Source of the DNA: Planctomycetota bacterium
GTDB lineage: Bacteria > Planctomycetota > B15-G4 > JADJEK01
Length of the DNA: 64,000 bases
Assembly (NCBI GenBank): GCA_016709145.1
Contig: JADJEK010000002.1
Coordinates: forward strand, 496,001-560,000
Direction of reading: 5' to 3'
This document shows, in pieces, positions 34,161-43,198 of the stretch (positions are counted from its first letter, which is position 1; each line of letters begins with the position of its first letter). A program made the position numbers and the translations under genes. The notes under the pieces were generated by a model. It was not told where the DNA came from. It searched no databases and saw nothing but the letters and a program-made list of their open reading frames with translations.

Positions 34161-35122
34161 GCGCGGCCGCTGCGTCGATCTACGTCCTGACCGGGCCGAC
34201 GGCCGCGGGCAAGAAGGACGTCGGCTTCGCCTTGGCGCGAGCCCATGGCCTCGACGTCGTCGGCATGGACAGCGTCAAGGTGTATCGCGGACTGTCGATC
34301 GGCGCGGCGGCGCCGGGCGCCGAAGCCGACGGGATCGTGCTGCACCTCGTCGGCGTGGCCGATCCGCGCGAGCGCTTCTCGGTGGGGCGCTGGATCGACG
34401 ACGCCGCCGCGGCCGTCGATGCGATCCGAGCGGCGGGGCGACGACCTCTGTTCCTCGGCGGCACTCCGCTCTACCTGCAAGCGTTGTTGCGCGGCTTGTT
34501 CGAAGGACCGCCCGCCGATCCCGTCGTGCGCGAACGGCACCGGGTCGAAGCGGAGCAGGCCGGAGTCGCTGCGTTGTACGCGCGCCTCGTGGGAATCGAC
34601 CCCGACGCCGCCGCTCGCATCCTGCCGACGGACCTCAAGCGCATCAGTCGCGCGCTCGAGGTCCACGAGTTGACCGGCGAGCGGATCTCGGTTCTACAGC
34701 GGGCGGGCACCAAGCCGCGGTTGCCTGGCCCTTTCCATGTCGTGCACCTGACCGCGCCGCGACCGGTCCTCGACGACCGCATCCGCGAGCGCGTAGCGCG
34801 CATGCTCGATCGCGGGCTCGTCGACGAAGTGCGAGCGTTGCAGGCGGCTGGGCTCTTGCGCGGCGAGGCGGCCACCGCGATCGGCTATCGCGAGGTCGTG
34901 GAACGACTGGGTCAGGATCGGCTGGACGTCGACGCCCTGCGTAGCGCGATCGAAACCCACACGCGACAGCTCGTTCGCAAGCAGGAGCGCTGGTTCAAGC
35001 GCTTTTGCGAGATCGTGCGCGTCGAGCGCGGCCCGGACGACGACACGAGTTCGCTCGCTCGAGCCGTCGAGCGCGCGTTCGGGCTGCCTCCACACCTCGG
35101 GTCGACGAACGCGTCGCGTTGA
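34157..35122 (+). CDS. miaA: tRNA dimethylallyltransferase MiaA
   Basis: A 321-residue enzyme that adds a prenyl group from dimethylallyl diphosphate to A37 of tRNAs reading UNN codons. Family segments are visible: VLTGPTAAGKKDVGF, DSVKVYRGLSIGAAAP, FLGGTPLYLQALLRGLF, KRISRALEVHELTG and TAIGYREV. Two positions depart from most MiaA sequences: the P-loop reads GKK where GKT/GKS is normal, and the MDSxQVY glutamine is Lys. Length is normal. Dxr, which starts the isoprenoid route giving its substrate, is encoded 8 kb away. It starts with GTG inside the M16 stop. Confidence 0.9.
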   Translation: MSAAAASIYVLTGPTAAGKKDVGFALARAHGLDVVGMDSVKVYRGLSIGAAAPGAEADGIVLHLVGVADPRERFSVGRWIDDAAAAVDAIRAAGRRPLFLGGTPLYLQALLRGLFEGPPADPVVRERHRVEAEQAGVAALYARLVGIDPDAAARILPTDLKRISRALEVHELTGERISVLQRAGTKPRLPGPFHVVHLTAPRPVLDDRIRERVARMLDRGLVDEVRALQAAGLLRGEAATAIGYREVVERLGQDRLDVDALRSAIETHTRQLVRKQERWFKRFCEIVRVERGPDDDTSSLARAVERAFGLPPHLGSTNASR

Positions 35123-36253
35123 TCAGCGCGGGTGCAGCGCCTGTTCGACGGCGCGCGCGATCTGCGCGAACAACTCGAGCAGCGCGGGATCCTTGGTCTG
35201 ATCGGCCGCGTCGGCGAGGTCGGCCTTGAGCTGGTTCATGACGTCGGCCGAGCGACTCGCGAATGCCGCGTCGGCGTACATGCGCCACAGGCCATCGAGG
35301 TCGGGCCGTGCGCGAGCTTGCGCAGCGAGCCGTGCGGCGGCCGCGCCACCTTGGCCGAGTTCGAGGTGCGCCCGCGCAGCGAGCACGTCGAGATCGAGCG
35401 CGATGCGACTGGTGGCCATCGCGCCTTGTGTCTTCAGGCGCGACAAGACGCCGTCGGCGATCGCGATGGCGCGATCGGCGTTGCCGCCACGAAGAGTCAC
35501 GTACGCCGAGACCAGTGCCGCGTTCGCGTCCGGTTCGGACGAGCTCGCACACCGATCCGCCAGCGTCAGCAGGTCCTTGTCGGCTCCCGCACCCGCCAGT
35601 TCTTCGCCCGCGCCCATGGCGACGTCGGGCTCGATCTTCGCGGCATCACAGAAGTCGGTCAGAGCTTGCGGGTCGATCGGGTCGATGCGCTGGCGTGCGA
35701 TCGCGACGAGCAGCAAGCCGCCGATGCGCAGATCGCCTTCGCGCGTCGCGTCCGCGTACTCGACCAACTGCAGTGCCGCTTCGAGCAAGGAGTGTGGATC
35801 ACCGCCGCGCAGCAGGAGGAGCCCGCGCCCCCAGTGGATTTCCGGGCGGTTCGGATGGCGGTCCGCCGCGCCGTCGAGCAAGGCCAGCGCGCGCGGCAGG
35901 TCGCCCGATTCGGCCAGCAGGCCAGCATTCGCGAGCACGGCATCGGGAGAACCGGGGTCGACGAGCAAGGCGCGTCGCACGTTCCGATCGAACTCGTCGT
36001 CGTGCTTCAGCCGTCGCTGAACGTCGGCGAGCAACAGGTGCCCGCGAGCATCGCCGGGATTCGCAGCGATCGCACGCTCGAGGTGGGTCACCGCCACGTC
36101 GAGGCGATTGGCTTGGATCTCCGCCCGCGCGGCGGCGAGTTGCTCTTGGTGCTCACGCAGCGAACCGAACGCGCCGCACCCGGCGCAGCCGATCCCGACG
36201 AGCAACACGGCCGCACCGACTCGAACGCGCTCACGCAACGAGGTTTCGATCAC
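35123..36253 (-). CDS. TPR-repeat lipoprotein
   Basis: A 376-residue exported protein. A hydrophobic segment ends in GIGCAGC, so lipidation is likely. The mature part is built of tetratricopeptide-like helices, with consensus-like stretches such as AVTHLERAIAANPGDARGHLLLADVQRRL and NVRRALLVDPGSPDAVLANAGLLAESGDLPRALALLD. It probably serves as a protein-binding scaffold at the membrane. Its stop directly abuts the convergent miaA stop (35122/35123). GGGAGGCAG precedes the ATG. It lies downstream of the small lipoprotein gene on the same strand. Confidence 0.88.
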   Translation of the reverse strand: MIETSLRERVRVGAAVLLVGIGCAGCGAFGSLREHQEQLAAARAEIQANRLDVAVTHLERAIAANPGDARGHLLLADVQRRLKHDDEFDRNVRRALLVDPGSPDAVLANAGLLAESGDLPRALALLDGAADRHPNRPEIHWGRGLLLLRGGDPHSLLEAALQLVEYADATREGDLRIGGLLLVAIARQRIDPIDPQALTDFCDAAKIEPDVAMGAGEELAGAGADKDLLTLADRCASSSEPDANAALVSAYVTLRGGNADRAIAIADGVLSRLKTQGAMATSRIALDLDVLAARAHLELGQGGAAAARLAAQARARPDLDGLWRMYADAAFASRSADVMNQLKADLADAADQTKDPALLELFAQIARAVEQALHPR

Positions 36254-36379
36254 GACTGCCTCCCGATCCGACGCCGATCCAACGCGACGATGAACGCGTC
36301 AAACGCCAAGTCGCTGGGGCAGCGAACGAACGCCGCACCAGCGACTCGGGACTCGACCGAACTCGCAACGGACTCGACC

Positions 36380-36580
36380 TCAGTCGATGTACGGATCGTC
36401 CCAGTCGTAGTTCATGAAGTGACGATCGAACGAACGATAGACGTGCTCCGCATCGCGGCGCACGACCTGGGAGTAACCCTTCATGTGGTTACCCCACCAG
36501 TACACCGAATCGGTGTGGCAGCCGCCGAGCGGCAGAGAAACGAGGGCGAGCGCGAGAAGGGCTCGGACACGACGCGCCAT
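36380..36580 (-). CDS. Small Tyr/Trp-rich lipoprotein
   Basis: A 66-residue protein. An Arg-rich start and hydrophobic stretch (RALLALALVSLPLGGC) end in a clear lipobox, Cys about 21. The mature 45 residues are rich in aromatic and charged residues: TDSVYWWGNHMKGYSQ, VYRSFDRHFMNYDWDDPYID. No family is recognised. The ATG at 36580 has AAGGAGTG seven bases upstream and a good promoter, so it is likely a real gene. It precedes the TPR lipoprotein on the same strand by 126 bases. Confidence 0.75.
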   Translation of the reverse strand: MARRVRALLALALVSLPLGGCHTDSVYWWGNHMKGYSQVVRRDAEHVYRSFDRHFMNYDWDDPYID

Positions 36581-36643
36581 GGACGCACTCCTTGAACCGG
36601 CTGACTGTAAGTCGATATCAGGTGCCATCTAGAAGAGCGCGGG

Positions 36644-36671
36644 ATCCTAGCAACGCAGTGCAGAGGGTCAA
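36644..36671 (-). promoter_or_regulatory. Predicted promoter of the small lipoprotein
   Basis: Minus-strand TTGACC (36666-36671), 16 bases, TAGGAT (36644-36649), then CCCGCGC. About 64 bases ahead of the start at 36580. Confidence 0.6.
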
Positions 36672-36812
36672 ACGCAAAAAAGACCGCACACGAGCGCGAC
36701 GGGATTCGAGGTCACGACGCACGTGCGGAGCGCTAGAAAGCCCGCGTCGGCGCGATCGCCGTTTCGGTCCGTCGCCCAACTGCTGGCCTGCTGCTGGCCT
36801 CTGGATGCACTC

Positions 36813-38486
36813 GTGAGCTCCGTTCGCACTCTCGCGTATCCCGTCGTGGCGCTCGCCATCCTGGCTGGTCTGATCCTGCTGAAGCCGCGGCGTACCTTCG
36901 AATCCCCGATCGCGGGAGATGCGCTTCCGACGCTGCAGGACCCCGGCGGCGACTATCGGTTCGTGCATCCGTTGAGCGTTCCGGAGCCGCCCGAATACGT
37001 CCTGCGAGCACGCTTCCAAACGGATCGCGTTCGGCGCTTGTTCGACCGCATCGAGTGGGGCCCGCAAGACCTCTACCCGACCGTCGATCGCGCGCTCGAG
37101 CGCATGCCGGCGATCGAGCAACGTCGCTACGTCGATCTCGTGCGCGAGCGCTACGCGTTGGATCCCATCCAGGCGGCGAAGCACCTGACGCGCCTCGGCA
37201 ACCTCGAGGTGGCGGAAGCAGAAGAACTGGTGCTCGAAGCCGCGCTCGCGTCATCGGCGTACGTGCGCATGCAGGCGACACGCGCGCTGCTCGTGATGGA
37301 CACCGCGCGCGGAGCGCAACGCCTCGAGCAGCTCCTCGCCGACCCCGATGAAACGGTGCGTCGTGAGGCGATTCGCTCGCTGAGCGAGATGCAAGCGAAG
37401 GAGGCGATACAAGCGCTGCAACGCTACGCCGACTTGCACCCTGACGACGGGATCCGGCACGTCCTCACGCGCATCGCGGAGACGGCCGAGGACCCGACTG
37501 CGATCCCGACGTTGCGCAAGTACGTCGACGAGCCCGGCGACATCGGCAAGATCGCGCTGAAGGGCTTGGCCCGGTTCGGTGACTTGCTGGCCCTCGAGCG
37601 CCTGAAACAGCTCATCGTCAGTCCGAATCCGAACGACCAAGCAATGGGAATCGCGTTCTTGCAAGTGGCGCCGCGCGAACTCGTCGACCCGCTGTGGGTC
37701 GAGCCGTTGCTGATGAACCCGTTCGGCGACACGCGGCGGGACGCGGTCGAACTCCTCGCCAAGATGGCGCTGTCGAAGACCGAAGCACCGCAGGACACCT
37801 TGGCGCGGCTGTTGGAGAAGGGTGCGAGCGATCCGGACGCGCGCGTGCTCCAGGCTGCGCTGGTCGGTCTCTACGCACTCGGTCGCAAGGACGTCGCCGA
37901 GCCATATCTGAAAGCGATCGAGGCGGCGGACGGTCTGAACCTCAGCAATGCGTTGGAACTGACCACGCACTTGTTCGAAGATCCGCGGGCGGCCGGCGCG
38001 ATCCGCGAGCGGTGGGCGCGCGTCACCGACACCACGACGCGTGCACTCTTGCTGATCGGGATGTCGAACCTCGGCGAGAACGCCGACATCGAACCACTCC
38101 TCGACGCGATCCGCGGTGCCGACGTCGACGAACCCCGCGACGCCGACGGCGTACCGCTGTCGTTCCGCGCCGCGCAACTGATCGGCAAGATCGGCAAGGG
38201 TCACGAAGCTCGATTGCTGCAGTTCGTCCGCGACCGTGCGCCGCTGCTCGTGCAGCTCCGGGCACTCGACGCGATCCGTGGGATCCCGGAGACCGAGTGC
38301 CTCGAGGAGCTACTCGACTTGCTCGTGGACGGAACGGTGCCTCTCGAAGTCAGGATCGCGATCGTCGACACACTGCCAGCCTGCGGTGCCGACGACACGT
38401 TCGAACGCTTGCTCCAGCGCGCCGACGAGATCGAGGATCGCGATCTGGGCCAACACATCCTGCGTGTGGCGGCGGGTCACCTCTGA
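36813..38486 (+). CDS. Membrane-anchored HEAT-repeat protein
   Basis: A 557-residue protein from the GTG at 36813, which puts one membrane segment (YPVVALAILAGLILL) at the N-terminus. An in-frame GTG at 36723 would add 30 residues and has GAGG 11 bases upstream, so the start is not settled. The rest is a superhelix of HEAT/Armadillo-like repeats, e.g. YVRMQATRALLVMDTARGAQRLEQLLADPDETVRREAIRSLSEM and IPTLRKYVDEPGDIGKIALKGLARFGDLLALERL. It is likely a periplasmic or membrane scaffold. Another HEAT protein is at 48890-50857. It is divergent from the small lipoprotein. Confidence 0.82.
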   Translation: MSSVRTLAYPVVALAILAGLILLKPRRTFESPIAGDALPTLQDPGGDYRFVHPLSVPEPPEYVLRARFQTDRVRRLFDRIEWGPQDLYPTVDRALERMPAIEQRRYVDLVRERYALDPIQAAKHLTRLGNLEVAEAEELVLEAALASSAYVRMQATRALLVMDTARGAQRLEQLLADPDETVRREAIRSLSEMQAKEAIQALQRYADLHPDDGIRHVLTRIAETAEDPTAIPTLRKYVDEPGDIGKIALKGLARFGDLLALERLKQLIVSPNPNDQAMGIAFLQVAPRELVDPLWVEPLLMNPFGDTRRDAVELLAKMALSKTEAPQDTLARLLEKGASDPDARVLQAALVGLYALGRKDVAEPYLKAIEAADGLNLSNALELTTHLFEDPRAAGAIRERWARVTDTTTRALLLIGMSNLGENADIEPLLDAIRGADVDEPRDADGVPLSFRAAQLIGKIGKGHEARLLQFVRDRAPLLVQLRALDAIRGIPETECLEELLDLLVDGTVPLEVRIAIVDTLPACGADDTFERLLQRADEIEDRDLGQHILRVAAGHL

Positions 38487-38550
38487 TCGACCGGATCCGC
38501 TCGCGCGAGCGAGGCGCCGCGGAGTGCGGACTCGCGGAACGCGGCCGAGT

Positions 38551-39219
38551 TCACTCGCTCGGCGCGAGGATCTCGCCGAGATCCTTGAACATGACCCACT
38601 CCCCGTCGTCCCCCTCCTTCAGCGCGCGCATCATCTCTTGGAGCGGATGCGAGTTCGGCGGGAACGGCTCCTGCGTGCCGTCGAACAGCCCGTTCGCGTT
38701 CCGCGTGCCGATCAACATGCCGCGTGGCGACACGAAGAAGGCCCACTCGCTGGTCTCCGCGTAATCGACCGGCCACGCGAAGGCCTGGTACTCGCGCCGG
38801 CCGAGCGGAGCAGCATGCGCGCGCGTGGGAGCGAAGTCGCGCCCCGAGTTGGTGTCCGGGTCGTCGAGCGCGACGACCACGTAGTAGTCGTCGACTTCGA
38901 ACAACTCCACGTCGTCGCGCGGGACGTCGGATACGCGACGCAGCGTGGCGAGCGCCGAGTCTTGCGGCGCACGGTCGACGAGCTTCGACAGCCACTCGTA
39001 CCGTTGATCGGCGGCGAACGTCGCGCGCTGCGCCGCGTGGATCGTCTCCAACACATCGATGACTTTGGCCTCACGCTGCGCGATGCGACGGCCGACGCTC
39101 TGCGGCTCGACCACGCGCACCGCGATGAACGCGAGCACGCAGATCGCGATCGACTCGACGAGTCGAGTCGACAAGACGTCGCGCCAATTCCGTTGCGACC
39201 GCTCACGCATGCGCGGCAT
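38551..39219 (-). CDS. Membrane-anchored hypothetical protein
   Basis: A 222-residue protein. A basic start is followed by one membrane segment (LVESIAICVLAFIAVRVV), then an amphipathic helix (REAKVIDVLETIHAAQRATF) and a globular region with DDYYVVVALDDPD and EWAFFVSPRG. The layout, TM then a helix with an ETIHAAQ-like run, recalls type II pseudopilin-like proteins of planctomycetes, but no prepilin peptidase site (G-F/M-T-x2-E) is seen. Start could be ATG 39219 or 39210. It is transcribed after the prenyltransferase gene. Confidence 0.75.
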   Translation of the reverse strand: MPRMRERSQRNWRDVLSTRLVESIAICVLAFIAVRVVEPQSVGRRIAQREAKVIDVLETIHAAQRATFAADQRYEWLSKLVDRAPQDSALATLRRVSDVPRDDVELFEVDDYYVVVALDDPDTNSGRDFAPTRAHAAPLGRREYQAFAWPVDYAETSEWAFFVSPRGMLIGTRNANGLFDGTQEPFPPNSHPLQEMMRALKEGDDGEWVMFKDLGEILAPSE

Positions 39220-39251
39220 TTGAGCGGCGCGCGTGTGAGGCCGCAAGCCGC

Positions 39252-40109
39252 TCACGACGGCGGCAACGCACGGACGAACACCTGGGCCAACGCGAACGCG
39301 ACGACGATGCCGATTCCGAACGCTGGAACGCCGCAGGTGAACGCGATGGCGGCATCGAACGCGAACAGGCCGGACAGCCCGATCCCGACGCAGCGCCGCA
39401 ACTGGCTCGGATCGACGCGCCGTCCGAAGACCAACGGCCCAGCGACGCTCCACCAACGCGCGATACCTGCCAGGGCCAGTACCAAACCGAGCAGCAGGCA
39501 GCGCCGGTCCTTCGCCGCGCCGAGCAGCTCGAGGGTCATCGGCGTCGCGAACGAAGCGAACGCGAGCAACCCGGTCGCGCGCAGCACGCGAGAGCGATCG
39601 AACGCGACCTCTCCATCCTCCATGCGCGCGAACCCCGCGATCGCTCCGATGAACAACGCGTAGCCGAGCGCCGCGATGTACGTGGGGGTCCCGGCGCCGA
39701 GCGCAAAACCTCCCAGCGCGAGGTCGAGACCGCGGATCGCCCCGAGTAGCAACACGCCGAACGCACCGCCGTGGCCGGGGATCACGTCGTAGGCCACGAT
39801 GCACGCGAGCATCGTGGCGACGCAGACCGCGGCCGCCGGCGAAACGAAGGCCGCGGATCCGAGCGCGAGTACCGCCGCGATGCCGGCCTGCGCGCGCGCT
39901 GCCCCGACGGACGCGCGACCGGACGGAAGCGGTCGCTGCGGACTGTGGATCGTGTCCTTCGCGCGATCGACGAGGTCGTTCAGCGTCATCCCGAACACGA
40001 AGCAACCGGTGCCGGCGAGCGCAGCGAACCCGAGCGCGCTCGAGTCCGCAGGTCTGCCCGCGGCGATGGCGGTCGCACCGCCGGCCAGCACGTCCGCGAG
40101 CGGCGACAA
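39252..40109 (-). CDS. UbiA-family prenyltransferase, EboC/SCO1664-like
   Basis: At least 285 residues, almost entirely membrane helices. The prenyl-diphosphate metal motif reads LNDLVDRAKD, followed by PQRPLPSGRAS, both typical of the UbiA superfamily; the N-terminal LADVLAGG and the NDxxD/RPLPSG pair are closest to EboC-like members. The TTG at 40109 is the first ordinary start codon, but family-like sequence (ARASLALSPLADVLAGG) continues upstream in frame to a CTG at 40157 that overlaps the stop of the site-2 protease gene (CTGA). The true start may be that rare codon. It would prenylate an unknown acceptor in the membrane. Confidence 0.85.
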   Translation of the reverse strand: MSPLADVLAGGATAIAAGRPADSSALGFAALAGTGCFVFGMTLNDLVDRAKDTIHSPQRPLPSGRASVGAARAQAGIAAVLALGSAAFVSPAAAVCVATMLACIVAYDVIPGHGGAFGVLLLGAIRGLDLALGGFALGAGTPTYIAALGYALFIGAIAGFARMEDGEVAFDRSRVLRATGLLAFASFATPMTLELLGAAKDRRCLLLGLVLALAGIARWWSVAGPLVFGRRVDPSQLRRCVGIGLSGLFAFDAAIAFTCGVPAFGIGIVVAFALAQVFVRALPPS

Positions 40110-40153
40110 CGCGAGCGACGCACGCGCGAGTTGGAAGTGCGCTCGAATGCGAC

Positions 40154-41962
40154 TCAGGACAGCAACCGTTGGATGTCGTTGTAGGTCACGTACACGAGCA
40201 ACGAGAGCACGAACACGAGGCCGACGACTTGCGCGTAGCCCATGATGCGGTCGTTCACCGGCGAGCCCTTGATCTTCTCGATCGCGAGGAACAACAACTG
40301 CGCGCCGTCGAACAACGGGATCGGCAGGATGTTGATGAACGCGAGGTGGACCGACAGCAGCGCGAGGAAATAGAACAGCGTGCTGACGCCGCGTTGCGCG
40401 TAGTGGTACGAAACCGCACTGATCGCCACGATTCCGCCGAGGTTCTTCTCGGTCGAGACCTCGCGCGCGACCATCTTGCGCAACGTCAGATAGAACTGCC
40501 GCGCGAGGTTGCGGGCGGCATGGAGTCCTGCGACGAACGCTGCGCCCGGAGCGAAACGGCGTTCGACGTACGAACGGTCCAACTCGAGCCCGAAGTCACG
40601 GATCGGTTCCAGCCGCGGAGAGATCGACACCGCACGCGAAGTTCCGTCGGCGGCAATCACCTCGACACGCACGGCGGCGCCTTCGGAGTCTTGCATCGCG
40701 TCGAGCAGGTCGGCCCAGCGGCCGATCGATTTGCCGCCGATCGCGACGACGCGGTCGGAATCGGTCAGCCCGGCTTCTGCGGCCGCGGACCGTGGCGACA
40801 CTCGAATCGGGATCCCGCCGTCCACCGACCGAGTCGACAATCCGATCGCGACGTCGGACGATAGCGCCGCGGCGAACTCGGCGAGCATCGGAACTTCGAA
40901 CGCAGTGCCCTCGCGCACGACGCGCACCAGTCGGTTCGAGCGTGCGGGCAACGCGAGCAAGTCGAGATCGGAACGGATCGGCGTGCCGTCGACGCGTTCG
41001 ATGACGTCCCCGACCGCGATCGGCGCGTCGACACGCTTGAACGGCCCACGGACGGCGACGACCGCGTTCGCGTGCGCCATGAGACCGAGCAGGTATCGCG
41101 AGCCATCGCCCGCGCGCGGAACGACGGTCGCCGCGATCGTGCGACCGTCGCGCTCGACTTCGAGCACGACTCCGCTGTCGTCGACGGACTCGAGCCGTCG
41201 CTGCGATTCGGCGCTGGCCGGCTTGCCGTCGATCGTCACCAGACGATCGCCGTCCTTCAATCCAGCCTGCGCGGCAGGTCCCTCGGGTGCGACGCGGATC
41301 CGGTAATTCGTCGGCTGGGACGCCTGCATCGACGGATGGCCGTAGGCGTCGTTGTATTCGGGCACCACCGGAACGTCGAGTTCCTGGCCATTGCGCTCGA
41401 TGCGCACGATGGTTCGGTTCGGATCCCCGAGTGCGACTTCGAGCGCGAGGTCTTCGAAGCTCAGGACGTCGTGACCGTTGACGCTCCGCACCAGATCGCC
41501 TTCGGCGAGTCCGGCCTTCCATGCCGGGCCGCCGGGATTCACGCCTCCGAGCCGAGGCTCGAGCATCGGCACGCCGGCTGAGAACACGATCGGGAACGCG
41601 ATCAGGCCGAAGATCACGTTCATGATCACGCCGCCGGAAAAGATCAGCGCGCGCTCGCCGACACTGCGGGACAGCAGCTCCTCGGGATGTCCCGTGCACT
41701 CGCCCGGAACGTCGCCCGCCATCTTCACGTAGCCGCCGACCGGCACTGCGGAGAAGCGATAGTCGATGCCGTTGCGCACGAAGCCGAACAGGCGTGGACC
41801 GAACCCGAGCGAGAACACTTCGACGTGGACGCCGACGAAGCGCGCGCACAAGAAGTGCCCGAGTTCGTGCACGAACACGACCAAGCCGATCCCGAACGCG
41901 ACCAGCAACGAGTTGCCGATCGCTTCGAGCGACACGCCGAGACTCATCAGATCGACAGACAT
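40154..41962 (-). CDS. RseP-type site-2 zinc metalloprotease with several PDZ domains
   Basis: A 602-residue intramembrane protease of family M50, longer than the usual 420-450. HELGH (His32-His36) sits in the first membrane segment. The second motif near the C-terminus reads INILPIPLFDG, with Phe in place of the usual Leu of LDG but the zinc Asp retained. Between them are about four PDZ-like units, recognised by GGPAWKAGLAEGDLVRSVNG, GPAAQAGLKDGDRLVTIDG, AVGDVIERVDG and SAAAEAGLTDSDRVVAIGG. It cleaves membrane-anchored anti-sigma factors or signal-peptide remnants in known bacteria. It follows dxr with a 16-base overlap, a common pairing. Start 41962 has GGGAGGAG upstream. Confidence 0.92.
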   Translation of the reverse strand: MSVDLMSLGVSLEAIGNSLLVAFGIGLVVFVHELGHFLCARFVGVHVEVFSLGFGPRLFGFVRNGIDYRFSAVPVGGYVKMAGDVPGECTGHPEELLSRSVGERALIFSGGVIMNVIFGLIAFPIVFSAGVPMLEPRLGGVNPGGPAWKAGLAEGDLVRSVNGHDVLSFEDLALEVALGDPNRTIVRIERNGQELDVPVVPEYNDAYGHPSMQASQPTNYRIRVAPEGPAAQAGLKDGDRLVTIDGKPASAESQRRLESVDDSGVVLEVERDGRTIAATVVPRAGDGSRYLLGLMAHANAVVAVRGPFKRVDAPIAVGDVIERVDGTPIRSDLDLLALPARSNRLVRVVREGTAFEVPMLAEFAAALSSDVAIGLSTRSVDGGIPIRVSPRSAAAEAGLTDSDRVVAIGGKSIGRWADLLDAMQDSEGAAVRVEVIAADGTSRAVSISPRLEPIRDFGLELDRSYVERRFAPGAAFVAGLHAARNLARQFYLTLRKMVAREVSTEKNLGGIVAISAVSYHYAQRGVSTLFYFLALLSVHLAFINILPIPLFDGAQLLFLAIEKIKGSPVNDRIMGYAQVVGLVFVLSLLVYVTYNDIQRLLS

Positions 41963-43098
41963 CGGCGGGTCTCCTCCCTGGCCCACGCGTCGGCGGCCAG
42001 GATCTGATCGAGGGTCGGGTGGGACACGTTCGTCATGCGCTCGAGCACGGCTCCGGCGACTGCCGGGATCCGATCGAACGAAGTCTTGCGTGCCAAAAAC
42101 GCTTCGACCGCGATCTCGTTCGACGCGTTCAACACGGCGCCCGCGAGGCCTCCGGCCCGCGCCACGTCGTGTCCCAGTCGCAAGGCGGGGAAGCGGGTGT
42201 GGTCGGGAGCCTCGAAGGTGAGCTTCGCGAACTTGCCGAGATCGAAGTAGCCCTCGCGCGTGTTCGAACGCGAGGGGTACGACAGTGCGTAGCGGATCGG
42301 CACGGTCATGCTCGGAACACCGAGCTGAGCGAGGATCGAACCGTCGACGAACTCGACCATCGAATGCACGATCGACTGGCGGTGCACGAGCACGTCGATC
42401 CGCTCGGACTCGAGTTGGAACAGCCAGTGCGCTTCGACGATCTCGAGCGCCTTGTTCATCATCGACGCCGAATCGATCGTGATCTTGCGACCCATCTGCC
42501 AGGTCGGATGGCGCAGCGCCTGCTCCGGAGTGACGGTCGCGAACTCCGCGGCGGGAAGGTCCGCGAACGGACCACCGGAGGCCGTGAGGAAGATGCGCCG
42601 GACGCGCTCGATCGGTTCACCGCCGATCGACTGGAACACCGCGGAGTGTTCGGAATCGACCGGGACGATGCTCGCGCAGTTGGCCTTCGCCAAGGCCATG
42701 ACCGGCGAACCGGCCATCACCAGCGCTTCTTTGTTCGCAAGGGCGAGCGTCGCGCCGAGCTTCACGGCTTCGAGACTGGAAGGCAGTCCCGCGGCGCCGG
42801 TGATCGCGGCGAGCACGAGGTCCGGGCGCCGCTCGCGCAGCACCTGGACGGCCGCGTCGGGTCCGACGATGACGCGGCATCCGAATGCGCGCAACGCGGT
42901 CTCGCACGCTCGGCCGGCGGTGACGTCGACCACGCCGACGACTTCCGGGCGGAGCTGTTCGGCCTGCTTCAGCAGCAGGTCGGTGTTGGTGTGAGCGACC
43001 AGGGAGACGACACGGTGCGTGTCCCGAAGTTCGTCGAGCACGGCGATCGCGCTTCGTCCGACCGAGCCTGTGCTGCCGAGGAGACTGATCGTGCGCAT
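41947..43098 (-). CDS. dxr: 1-deoxy-D-xylulose 5-phosphate reductoisomerase
   Basis: A 383-residue enzyme converting DXP to 2-C-methyl-D-erythritol 4-phosphate with NADPH, the second step of the MEP isoprenoid pathway. The NADPH loop is LLGSTGSVGRSAI, the active-site metal segment is PVDSEHSAVFQ, the substrate loop is TASGGPFA, and HPTWQMGRKITIDSASMMNK with LEIVEAHWLF completes the catalytic domain. Length and all landmarks are normal. It is the first gene of a minus-strand group with the site-2 protease and UbiA-like gene. The gap to the divergent Nudix gene is 100 bases and carries opposing TATCAT boxes. Confidence 0.96.
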   Translation of the reverse strand: MRTISLLGSTGSVGRSAIAVLDELRDTHRVVSLVAHTNTDLLLKQAEQLRPEVVGVVDVTAGRACETALRAFGCRVIVGPDAAVQVLRERRPDLVLAAITGAAGLPSSLEAVKLGATLALANKEALVMAGSPVMALAKANCASIVPVDSEHSAVFQSIGGEPIERVRRIFLTASGGPFADLPAAEFATVTPEQALRHPTWQMGRKITIDSASMMNKALEIVEAHWLFQLESERIDVLVHRQSIVHSMVEFVDGSILAQLGVPSMTVPIRYALSYPSRSNTREGYFDLGKFAKLTFEAPDHTRFPALRLGHDVARAGGLAGAVLNASNEIAVEAFLARKTSFDRIPAVAGAVLERMTNVSHPTLDQILAADAWAREETRRCLSI

Positions 43099-43128
43099 CG
43101 GGACCAAACGTCGTCGCGAAAGCGCGGA

Positions 43129-43134
43129 ATGATA
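43129..43134 (-). promoter_or_regulatory. Possible -10 element for dxr
   Basis: Minus-strand TATCAT followed by TCCGCGC, about 31 bases ahead of the dxr start. No good -35. Confidence 0.35.
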
Positions 43135-43185
43135 GCGCGCGGCCGCCGCCGCCCACACGCGGCTTTCGAACCCCGCGCATTCGCC

Positions 43186-43191
43186 TATCAT
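43186..43191 (+). promoter_or_regulatory. Possible -10 element for a leaderless Nudix transcript
   Basis: TATCAT followed by CCGCCGT, only 7 bases before the ATG at 43199. If transcription begins at normal spacing it starts at or next to the A of ATG, leaving no ribosome site; none is seen. Confidence 0.35.
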
Positions 43192-43198
43192 CCGCCGT

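Noticed and set aside
39252..40157. An ebo gene cluster around the UbiA-like gene
   Set aside because: EboC-like sequence is present, but none of the other ebo genes is adjacent; the inositol-phosphate synthase is 13 kb away.
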